This document shows positions 1-7,272 of a stretch of 13,316 nt of DNA, piece after piece. The DNA is from an uncultured Woeseiaceae bacterium. Its GTDB lineage: Bacteria; Pseudomonadota; Gammaproteobacteria; Woeseiales; Woeseiaceae. Location: NCBI GenBank assembly GCA_947259435.1, contig CAMYMP010000429.1, positions 1 to 13,316 of the forward strand. The letters run 5' to 3'. The position numbers and the translations under genes were made by a program. The number at the start of each line of letters is the position of its first letter. Position 1 is the stretch's first letter. A model generated the notes under the pieces. The model saw only the letters and a program-made list of their open reading frames with translations. It had not been told where the DNA came from and made no database searches.

Positions 1-447
1 CCACAGCATCTTTTCCAGCTGATTTGCCGGCACGGTCTGGAAATAGTTCGTGCGGTCCGGATTGGTCGTGCCATTCAGCGTGCCGCCGGCTTCCGAGACA
101 ATCTTGAAATGCTGTTCGTCACCGACATTCTCTGAGCCCTGGAACATCATGTGTTCAAAGAAGTGTGCGAATCCGGATTTGCCAATTTCCTCCCGGCCGG
201 AGCCGACGTGGTACGTAACGTCGACGTGGACAAGCGGATCTGACATATCTTCGTGAAGGATGACCGTCAGCCCGTTCTCAAGCCGATATTTTGTATAAGG
301 AATGACAATGCCGTTTTCATCGTCACTTCGGACTGTCTCGAGAAGCGTGATGCCTTCCGGAAGCGCGGCAACCTCGCCCCCGGCCTGGCAGCCGGACAGC
401 GCCAAAACGAGAAATACCACCCACCTGGGTGCGTTGGTCATGTGCAT
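1..447 (-). CDS. M16 family zinc metallopeptidase, lipoprotein, N-terminal part (runs off left edge)
   Basis: The 149 visible residues are the start of an M16 (pitrilysin-type) peptidase, a zinc endopeptidase family whose periplasmic members degrade peptides. The inverted zinc motif HxxEH is seen as HFFEH at residues 95-99. It is preceded by the usual beta-strand RLENGLTVILHED and by YHVGSGRE, and followed by MMFQGSEN and GGTLNGTTNPDRTNYF, all typical of the catalytic half. The N-terminus is a lipoprotein signal (FLVLALSGC, lipobox Cys20), so the protein is probably membrane-anchored in the periplasm. I chose the ATG at 447 because AGGA lies 7 nt upstream (455-458); a second in-frame ATG at 441 gives MTNAPRW. 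It lies 105 nt downstream of the alkyl sulfatase on the same strand and is possibly the last gene seen of that operon. The C-terminal domain lies outside the window, so a second M16 domain cannot be judged. Confidence 0.9.
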   Translation of the reverse strand, partial: MHMTNAPRWVVFLVLALSGCQAGGEVAALPEGITLLETVRSDDENGIVIPYTKYRLENGLTVILHEDMSDPLVHVDVTYHVGSGREEIGKSGFAHFFEHMMFQGSENVGDEQHFKIVSEAGGTLNGTTNPDRTNYFQTVPANQLEKMLW

Positions 448-552
448 AGTGCAGTCCTGCAATGGTTGTAAGGGTGTTGTTGGAAATATCCGACCCTTTC
501 GAGGCTTCGGGGTTCACGATTTGTCGCTGATACCGCTGCCGCTGTGGTCGGA

Positions 553-2526
553 CTATGGCGTCACGATGTTGAACCAGAACTCGAAATTATCCAGCAGGCT
601 CAGCATCTCCTGCAGCGCAGCTACGTCACCATCAACCTTGATCGCACCGCTCTCGACAAGGGAATTTACCGGGCGACCTAACATTGCCATCGCAATCAGA
701 CCATCGCGTGTCAGTACGACGGACACATCGGCATCGGGACTCGGACGGGACGCCGAATGATGCAGGACACTGTTCACAACCGAGACCAAAACGTTGTCAC
801 CCGTTTCCTCGAACTGGAAGTTGATTTTGGTATCCAGGCCGGCGGCAGCCGGACCATTCAGTCTCACAGCCAGGTAATCGAACAGATTCTCGAGCGACAA
901 GCCGCTGATCATGTCCGGGCTGAGCGTCCGCGTGGTGCCGCCAACCATGACACCATTACGCAACTCGCTTGCTGCCGTCAGGTAGAAGTTGCGCCACTGT
1001 CCCGACTCGGCCTGATAGCCAAGCTGCTCGAGCGCCGCAGCCTGGAGCCGCCGCGCTTTTACGTTATCCGGGTCAGCGAAGACGAGATGATTGACGACTT
1101 CGACAACCCATCGGTAGTCGGCGGCATCGTACGCTTTGCGCGCTTTCCGCAGCAGTTCCTCGGGACCGCCCATGAACTGGACATAGCGACGACCTGACTC
1201 CTCGGGTGGAAGTGGATGCATGTGGGCCGGATTGCCGTCGAAGAACCCCAGGTATTTCTGATACACAGCGCGCGAGTTGTGGCTTACCGTTCCATAGTAA
1301 CCGCGGTTGTACCAGACATTGGCAAGCTCGGGCGGCGGTTGGAGTTGTTCCGATATCTCGTCCATCGTATAGCCATGATTCGCGAGGCGGAGCGTCTGGT
1401 CGTGTATGTACTTGTATATATCGCCCTGTTTGCGCAGATAGTCGACGATGCTGGCGTATCCCCAACGTGGCCAATGGTGTCCCCCAAACAGGACTTCGGT
1501 CTCGGCATCCAGGAGGTCCGCCGCCTCGTGCAGGTAGCCGCTCCACAAGAGTGTGTCACGAACCTGGGCGCCGCGGAGCGTATACACATTATGCAATGTG
1601 GCGTTCGCTTCCTCCGCGGCGTAAAACGCTTTCCGATCCGGCAAGAAGAACATCAGTTCGGCCGGCGCCTCGGCGAACGGCGTGTTCATGAACACAAAAC
1701 GAACGCCGTCGATGATCAGTTCCTGACCCGTTTCGGTGATGATGTCGGTTGGTTCGATCAGCGTCACCTGGCCGCTGGAAATCGCTTTGCCCAGTCCGAC
1801 GCCGACACCGCCCTTCTCGTCCTTCGGTAGCAGCGAACCGAACATATACGACGCGCGCCGGGTCATGACGTTACCCGCGAGCACATTTTCGGATACCGCG
1901 AACTCCATGAAGCCTTCGGAAGCCACGATCCGCACTTTGCCTTCCAGCACGTCCTTTTCGCTGACGACGCCTTTCACGCCGCCGAAGTGATCGGCATGGC
2001 TATGGCTATAGATGACCGCCACAACCGGTTTCCTGGGCAAGTGCTCGTAAACGAGATCCATCGCCGCTTTTGCGACTTCCTTCGTGATTAGCGGATCGAC
2101 GACGATGTAGCCCGAATCGCTTTCGATAACAGATAGATTCGACACGTCATAGCCACGCACCTGATAGATACCGTCGCTGACTTTGTAGAGACCGTATTTG
2201 GAATTGAGTTTGGCCTGCCGCCAAAGGCTCGGGTTCACGGTGTTCGGCGCTTCGCCCTGCTCGAACGCGAACTGACCGACATCCCAGACGACTTTCCCCG
2301 ATGCATCACGAATGACTGTGTTTGCAGGGCGAGCGATCAGCCCTCGCTCCGCGAGCTCAAAATCTTCAACATTGTCGAACGGCAGCTCGGCGCGGACGGT
2401 GCGATTCGCGCTCTCGGTTGCAGCGGATGCCTCGTTCCTCTGGGCTTGCTGTGCAAGAGCCGACAGCGGCCCTGTCATGATTGTCAGCGTAACAACGCAT
2501 GCGCATAGCAGGATGGGCTTATTCAC
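553..2526 (-). CDS. Alkyl sulfatase (SdsA/YjcS-type, metallo-beta-lactamase fold), exported
   Basis: This enzyme would hydrolyse alkyl sulfate esters (SDS-like compounds) to the alcohol plus sulfate in the periplasm. The 657-aa product matches the class III alkylsulfatase layout. A Sec signal ends near ALAQQAQ (about residues 1-26). A metallo-beta-lactamase domain carries the binuclear zinc motif SHSHADH (His175, His177, Asp179, His180), acidic residues near 286-306 (AAEEANATLHN) and GGHHWPRWG (His350/351). An alkylsulfatase dimerisation domain follows (about 380-520), then a C-terminal SCP2-like domain (about 535-657) thought to help bind hydrophobic substrate. The frame is open up to a TTG at 2580, but the GTG at 2526 gives a clean signal peptide and has GGGA about 9 nt upstream, so I prefer it. 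That start overlaps the end of the upstream PQQ dehydrogenase gene by 8 nt (GTGAATAA), which suggests coupled translation. A secondary-alkyl sulfatase is also possible. Confidence 0.93.
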   Translation of the reverse strand: MNKPILLCACVVTLTIMTGPLSALAQQAQRNEASAATESANRTVRAELPFDNVEDFELAERGLIARPANTVIRDASGKVVWDVGQFAFEQGEAPNTVNPSLWRQAKLNSKYGLYKVSDGIYQVRGYDVSNLSVIESDSGYIVVDPLITKEVAKAAMDLVYEHLPRKPVVAVIYSHSHADHFGGVKGVVSEKDVLEGKVRIVASEGFMEFAVSENVLAGNVMTRRASYMFGSLLPKDEKGGVGVGLGKAISSGQVTLIEPTDIITETGQELIIDGVRFVFMNTPFAEAPAELMFFLPDRKAFYAAEEANATLHNVYTLRGAQVRDTLLWSGYLHEAADLLDAETEVLFGGHHWPRWGYASIVDYLRKQGDIYKYIHDQTLRLANHGYTMDEISEQLQPPPELANVWYNRGYYGTVSHNSRAVYQKYLGFFDGNPAHMHPLPPEESGRRYVQFMGGPEELLRKARKAYDAADYRWVVEVVNHLVFADPDNVKARRLQAAALEQLGYQAESGQWRNFYLTAASELRNGVMVGGTTRTLSPDMISGLSLENLFDYLAVRLNGPAAAGLDTKINFQFEETGDNVLVSVVNSVLHHSASRPSPDADVSVVLTRDGLIAMAMLGRPVNSLVESGAIKVDGDVAALQEMLSLLDNFEFWFNIVTP

Positions 2527-4693
2527 CGGCGCTGGTCCCAGCAGCACGCTGCCGCTCGTAGGCAATACGCGTGCGTTCAATCACGAATGCGTGCACTGCG
2601 TCGCTGTCGGCCTTCGAAAATATCTGGCCGAACGCGGGCATTCCTTTATTCATGAGCGAGCCGCCCAGAACGATCGCATCCCAGGCGGCATGGGTTTCTG
2701 AGGACGCGTGTCGAAGATCCGGTAGGACGCCGCCGCTCGCAACATCCACGCCATGACAAGCCATGCAACGTTCGTAGTAGAGATCTTTGCCCATCGCCAA
2801 TTGTGTGTCGTCCGCGTCGCTCTTTGGAGGCTCGGGGATAGCGGCGACGGCAACGGCTTTACGCGCAGGCAGCGCTGCCTCGCCGCCGATATTGAACGCG
2901 AGGACCCGGCTGTAATTCTTCATCCCCATCGATGCCAGGCCTTCGCCACCGACCAAACCAAACACCGTTCCCCAGCCTGCCGCGACTGCAACATGCTGCT
3001 GGTCGTTAACGCTGTAGCTGATCGGCGCCGCAACGATCCCCGTCTGCGCGTCGAACTGCCATCGGCGCTCGCCGCTTGCGGCATCATAAGCGGCAAATTC
3101 ACCGATCGCGCTGCCTTGAAAGACGAGCTTACCCGCCGTCGCGAGCACGCCGCCGTTCCAGGGCCCGGCGTGCTGGTAGCGCCACACCTCGCGCTGGCCG
3201 ACGGGATCCCAGGCGACCAGCTGCCCGCGCATCATCATCGCAACCGCGGCCGCCATGACTGGATTTTCGGGCGTCTGCAGCGATTCGAATTCGACTCCAC
3301 TGTTCCAGACCCCGGGCGTAAATTCGAAATCGGCTTCGTTGCTGAACGGTGCCGGCAGGTCCTGCGACGGCAAATATACGAGTTCGGACGCCGGGCTGAA
3401 TGCCATCGGGTGCCAGTTGTGCGCGCCGAACCCCGACGGCGCGACGACGAATGGTGCATCCTCATACCGTGCGCCAGGAGCTTCGATCGGTCGTCCCGTT
3501 GCTTTGTCGATACCGGTCGCCCAGGTAATTGCGACGTGTGTTTCGGCCGAGATCAGTTCGCCAGTCGCACGGTCGAGCACGTAGAAGAAACCGTTCTTCG
3601 GCGCCTGCATCAGCACCTTGCGCTGTTCCCCATCGATACCGAGATCGGCCAGGACGATGTGCTGCGTCGCGGTGAAGTCCCAGTTGTCACCCGGGGTGGT
3701 CTGGTAGTGCCAGACATACTCACCCGTTGCCGGGCGCAGCGCCACGATGGACGAGAGAAACAGGTTGTCGCCACCTTCGGGGCTCCGAATGCGCTGAACC
3801 CAGGGCGAGCCGTTACCGACACCCACATAGAGCAGATCGAGTTCGGGGTCATAAGCCATCGAATCCCAGACCGTGCCGCCACCGCCGTATCTCCACCACT
3901 CACCCGTCCAGGTTGCGGCCGCTTTCTCAAGCGTCTCGTTTTCGAAGCCCTGGTCCGGATTGCCGGGTACGGTGTAAAACCGCCAGCGCAGTTCTCCGTT
4001 TTCGGCGTCGTACGCACTAATGTACCCACGAACGCCGTAGTCGGCGCCACCGTTGCCGATCATGACGAGCCCGTTCACGACCCGCGGGGCGCCCGTAATT
4101 GTGTAGGGCGGCTTCCTGTCGATCGTGTCGACGCGCCAGCGTTCGCTACCCGTCGCCGCGTCAATGGACACGAGATAGCCGTCGAGCGTGCCGACGAATA
4201 CGCTGTCTCCCCAGACGGCCACACCGCGATTGACGACATCACAACACGCGTATTGCGCCCAGGACTTGGGCACCTTCGGATCATGGCGCCACAGTTCCTT
4301 TCCCGTGGCCGCATCGAGCGCATAGACGATGCTCCATGAGCCGGAAACGTACATGCGGCCGTCAACCACGATTGGCGTGGCCTCCATGCCGCGCTGTGTC
4401 GGCACGTCGAAATACCAGGCAAGGCCGAGCTCGCCAATATTCTCGCCGTTGATTTCATCGAGCGGACTGAAACGCTGTTCGTCGTAAGTCCTGCCGTGCG
4501 ACATCCAGTTCCCGGCCTCGGTATTGGCCGCTTCGATTCGCGCCCCTGTTACCGGCGTGACGGCCGATCCGGACGCCGATGCGGGCTGAGCCGCGGATCC
4601 TTCAGCTACGGGACCGGAGTCGTCTTCATCTCTGCTGCAGGCGCTCAGAGTGAGCGCAAGAAACGCGATAAATGTCAGTGTGTTCCTGGTCAT
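2519..4693 (-). CDS. PQQ-dependent quinohaemoprotein alcohol dehydrogenase (type II), lipoprotein
   Basis: This enzyme would oxidise primary alcohols to aldehydes in the periplasm, passing electrons from PQQ to its own haem c. The 724 aa divide into a lipoprotein signal (LTLSAC, Cys19), an eight-bladed PQQ propeller (about 60-600) and a C-terminal cytochrome c domain (about 630-712). Visible active-site features are the vicinal Cys150-Cys151 pair, Asn294 in GVGNGSPW and the catalytic Asp339 in DNWDFTATQ. The Asn-Asp spacing of 45 residues is the one I recall for quinohaemoprotein alcohol dehydrogenases. Thr at Asp+2 argues for a calcium rather than a lanthanide enzyme. Haem binding is CMACH (643-647), with axial Met685 in NKGMPAFG. 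The usual Glu metal ligand in GGAEYGVRG appears as Asp218. The start ATG has GGGGA 5 nt upstream (4699-4703). It is the first gene of the leftward operon, ahead of the alkyl sulfatase, whose alcohol product is a plausible substrate. Confidence 0.93.
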   Translation of the reverse strand: MTRNTLTFIAFLALTLSACSRDEDDSGPVAEGSAAQPASASGSAVTPVTGARIEAANTEAGNWMSHGRTYDEQRFSPLDEINGENIGELGLAWYFDVPTQRGMEATPIVVDGRMYVSGSWSIVYALDAATGKELWRHDPKVPKSWAQYACCDVVNRGVAVWGDSVFVGTLDGYLVSIDAATGSERWRVDTIDRKPPYTITGAPRVVNGLVMIGNGGADYGVRGYISAYDAENGELRWRFYTVPGNPDQGFENETLEKAAATWTGEWWRYGGGGTVWDSMAYDPELDLLYVGVGNGSPWVQRIRSPEGGDNLFLSSIVALRPATGEYVWHYQTTPGDNWDFTATQHIVLADLGIDGEQRKVLMQAPKNGFFYVLDRATGELISAETHVAITWATGIDKATGRPIEAPGARYEDAPFVVAPSGFGAHNWHPMAFSPASELVYLPSQDLPAPFSNEADFEFTPGVWNSGVEFESLQTPENPVMAAAVAMMMRGQLVAWDPVGQREVWRYQHAGPWNGGVLATAGKLVFQGSAIGEFAAYDAASGERRWQFDAQTGIVAAPISYSVNDQQHVAVAAGWGTVFGLVGGEGLASMGMKNYSRVLAFNIGGEAALPARKAVAVAAIPEPPKSDADDTQLAMGKDLYYERCMACHGVDVASGGVLPDLRHASSETHAAWDAIVLGGSLMNKGMPAFGQIFSKADSDAVHAFVIERTRIAYERQRAAGTSAGE

Positions 4694-4698
4694 ACCTG

Positions 4699-4703
4699 TC
4701 CCC
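4699..4703 (-). promoter_or_regulatory. Ribosome binding site of the PQQ dehydrogenase gene
   Basis: GGGGA on the minus strand, 5 nt before the ATG at 4693. It supports this start for the 724-aa lipoprotein reading. Confidence 0.6.
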
Positions 4704-4708
4704 GATTG

Positions 4709-4739
4709 TTGACTGGCCCCCTCGGCGGGCGTTTAATAT
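4709..4739 (+). promoter_or_regulatory. Candidate sigma70-type promoter for the TonB-dependent receptor
   Basis: TTGACT (4709-4714) and TAATAT (4734-4739) resemble -35 and -10 boxes. The spacer is 19 bp, longer than the usual 16-18, so the promoter may be weak or activator-dependent. The position, about 47 nt upstream of the receptor ATG, is right. The same 92-bp gap must also hold the leftward promoter of the PQQ dehydrogenase operon, for which only poor matches are visible. Confidence 0.4.
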
Positions 4740-4751
4740 GCAATACTGCAT
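4738..4751. promoter_or_regulatory. Inverted repeat in the divergent promoter region, possible operator
   Basis: ATGCA-ATAC-TGCAT is a perfect 5-bp dyad with a 4-bp spacer. It overlaps the end of the candidate -10 box of the receptor gene and lies between the two divergent start codons. A regulator bound here could control both directions. The arms are short, so chance occurrence is possible. Confidence 0.35.
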
Positions 4752-4785
4752 TTAATAAGAATATTGCTTTTGTAGGGGGAGCATT

Positions 4786-7272
4786 ATGGAATATAGCCAG
4801 CCGCGCAAGTTTTCTGCACTTGCCATTTTCGTCATCGCCGCATTGCCGGTTTCCGCAGTACAGGCTCAGGATTCGGGCGTACGCGTCCTGGACGAGATTA
4901 CTGTTACTGCGGCATATCGTGAACAGGGCCTGCAGGACGTCCCGGTCTCGATCTCGGCCGTTACGGGCGACGTGATGACCTCGTCGGCGATTCAGAAGGC
5001 CGAGGACATTCAGTTCCTGGTGCCGAACTTTACGCTGACCGAGACGGGCATCGGCACGAACGCGTTTGTGCGCGGTATCGGCTCAGGCATCAACCAGGCG
5101 TTCGAGCAGTCGGTCGGTACTTACATCGACGGCGTCTACTTCGGGCGGGCCCAGCAGTGGCGCGCTCCGTTCCTCGATCTCGAACGTGTGGAGGTCCTCA
5201 GGGGACCGCAGTCGATCCTGTTCGGCAAAAACTCCGTGGCCGGCGCGCTGAACGTCACGACCGCAAAGCCCGCGGAAGAGTTTGAAGCAAGGTTCCTGAC
5301 GGCGTATGAGTTCGAAGACGACGAGTCGATCTTCGAAGGCGTCGTTTCCGGCCCGATCTCGGATCGGGTCCGATACCGCGTCGCCGCGCGGACGCGCGAC
5401 CTCGACGGCCACATGTTCAACCTGACAACTGGGGAAGACGAACCTAATCGCGAAGACTGGGTAGTGCGCGGCACCCTCGCGTTCGATGTTTCGGACACGC
5501 TGACGGCGACGCTCAAGGCCGAGGTGGGCGAGTTCGAAGTCACGGGCCGGCATATTGAAATCATCAATGAAACACCTGCCATTCCCCCCTCTGGCTTCGC
5601 CGGGCTACCGTACCATAGGATTCTGCAGACGCTGCAGGCTCTGTCGGGTGGTTCTCCCGACCCGGACCTGGCAAACGTGGTCCAGGATGAAGTGCGCACC
5701 TCAAACGGCGACTTCAGCAATAACGAGTCCGAGAATCTCGTGCTGACTCTTGACTGGGCTCTCGGCGACTTCGAGCTCAAGTCGATCACGGCGTATTCCA
5801 ATTTCGAATACGACGAGTTCTGTGACTGCGACTTTACCGGCGCCGAAGTCTTCGGCGCGGCCTTGCAGGAAACTTACGAGCAGATCAGCCAGGAGTTCCG
5901 GCTGTCGTCGCCGTTGGGTGGCAACTTAGACTATATCGCCGGCCTGTATTATCAGACCAGCGAGCACGATTTTGCGGATCAGATCATCGTCTCGCCGACA
6001 TCGTTACTGATCACGGCAGTCAACCTCCAGTCCACAGGCACCCCCACCGCGGGTGCCGGAAATCTCGTCGCCAACACATTTGCGAACCGCATCGCAACCG
6101 TGGATAACGACGTGCTTTCCGCGTTCGCACAGTTCAACTGGCATATCGATGACGACCTGACACTGCAGGTCGGTGGCAGGATCACAAACGATCAGCGCGA
6201 CGGATTCCGCAGCCTGACTATCCTCGGCGGCGATGGCGGACCGCTGCCGGCTGCACAGCTTGGCGCACCGATTGTGTACGCGAGTGCGTTCGAGATCACG
6301 TCTACAAACCTCAATGCGCTGGCCTTGGCACCGGACCCGACAGGCGCACAAGCAAGGGGCCTGCTTGCCTTGTACGGCTCGCTGCCCGTCGAAGGAAGTC
6401 GTGACAAGACCAAATTCTCGCCCGAGGTCAAGCTGATCTGGCACGCCAACGACGACGTATTGACCTACGTGAGCTGGTCGCGAGGCTTCAAGTCCGGCAG
6501 CTTCGATTTTCGCGCGAACAACAGAAGTTTCTATCCCGACATGGAAAGCTCTTTCGAGTTCGATGACGAAGAAGCAACTAATATCGAAATCGGCGGCAAG
6601 CTGACGCTGGCTGGCGGCGCACTAGAACTGAACGGCGCGCTGTTTTCTACCGAATTTGACGATCTGCAGATCTCGATTTTCGACGGGCGTCTCGGATTCA
6701 ACGTCGGCAACGCCGCGTCGGCAGAGGTTAAGGGTCTTGAACTGGATATGCGCTGGGCGGCCTCCGATTACCTGACCGTCTCGGGAGGACTCGCGTTCAC
6801 TGATTTCGAGTTCACCGATTTCGAGAACGGCCAGTGCTACTTCGGCGCAACGCCCGATAGCGATCTTGATGGCGACGGAACGCCGGAGCTCTGCAGCTAC
6901 ACGGGCAACTCGAACCAGCTGGTCTCCGATCTCCAGGGTAATTTCTCGTTCGACATTCGCGTTCCCGTCGGACGTGATCTGGAATTGCACACGGTGTTCG
7001 ATATCTTCTATACCGATGACTACGATGCGTCATCTACTTTCGATCCGAAGCTGGTCCAGGACGCTTACACGATGCTCAATGCACGTGTCGCCCTCGGCGC
7101 CGAGGACGGCAAATGGGAAGTTGCGCTGCTTGCGAAGAACCTGACCGACGAGAAGGTACTGACATTCGGCGGCGACACGCCGCTCGCCACGACGACGTTT
7201 TTCGCGCAGTCAAATTACGCGTTCTTCTCGACCGGCGAGCAGCTCAGCCTGCAGGCGCAGGTGCGTTTCTAG
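4786..7272 (+). CDS. TonB-dependent outer-membrane receptor
   Basis: This gated 22-strand barrel would import a substrate across the outer membrane using TonB energy. The 828-aa product has a signal peptide (cleavage likely at VQA/QDSG, residues 27/28), a TonB box (DEITVTA, 36-42), a plug domain with FVRGIG (94-99) and LERVEVLRGPQSILFGKNS (132-150), and a barrel ending in the terminal aromatic QAQVRF. There is no STN signalling domain, so it is not a FecA-type transducer. Predicted surface loops carry Cys346/Cys348 and an acidic DxDxDG loop (691-701) bracketed by Cys684 and Cys703. A short in-frame duplication gives FTDFEFTDFEN (6799-6828). AGGGGGAG lies 4 nt before the ATG. It is divergent from the sulfatase/dehydrogenase operon and its stop interlocks with that of the molybdenum enzyme, so an organic amphiphile is a likelier substrate than iron. 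The ligand is not deducible from sequence alone. Confidence 0.95.
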   Translation: MEYSQPRKFSALAIFVIAALPVSAVQAQDSGVRVLDEITVTAAYREQGLQDVPVSISAVTGDVMTSSAIQKAEDIQFLVPNFTLTETGIGTNAFVRGIGSGINQAFEQSVGTYIDGVYFGRAQQWRAPFLDLERVEVLRGPQSILFGKNSVAGALNVTTAKPAEEFEARFLTAYEFEDDESIFEGVVSGPISDRVRYRVAARTRDLDGHMFNLTTGEDEPNREDWVVRGTLAFDVSDTLTATLKAEVGEFEVTGRHIEIINETPAIPPSGFAGLPYHRILQTLQALSGGSPDPDLANVVQDEVRTSNGDFSNNESENLVLTLDWALGDFELKSITAYSNFEYDEFCDCDFTGAEVFGAALQETYEQISQEFRLSSPLGGNLDYIAGLYYQTSEHDFADQIIVSPTSLLITAVNLQSTGTPTAGAGNLVANTFANRIATVDNDVLSAFAQFNWHIDDDLTLQVGGRITNDQRDGFRSLTILGGDGGPLPAAQLGAPIVYASAFEITSTNLNALALAPDPTGAQARGLLALYGSLPVEGSRDKTKFSPEVKLIWHANDDVLTYVSWSRGFKSGSFDFRANNRSFYPDMESSFEFDDEEATNIEIGGKLTLAGGALELNGALFSTEFDDLQISIFDGRLGFNVGNAASAEVKGLELDMRWAASDYLTVSGGLAFTDFEFTDFENGQCYFGATPDSDLDGDGTPELCSYTGNSNQLVSDLQGNFSFDIRVPVGRDLELHTVFDIFYTDDYDASSTFDPKLVQDAYTMLNARVALGAEDGKWEVALLAKNLTDEKVLTFGGDTPLATTTFFAQSNYAFFSTGEQLSLQAQVRF

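Noticed and set aside
1073..1546. A 157-codon minus-strand frame inside the alkyl sulfatase
   Set aside because: It is an alternative frame of the same strand within a gene whose domains run intact from end to end; no frameshift is needed.
2753..4339. A 528-codon open frame on the plus strand
   Set aside because: It lies wholly antisense to the PQQ dehydrogenase, has Arg/His/Cys-rich composition without domains, and arises from GC-rich codon bias.
6799..6828. Tandem 15-nt repeat in the receptor gene
   Set aside because: It has only two imperfect units (TDFEF/TDFEN) within a beta-strand region; it is a minor local duplication, noted under the gene.
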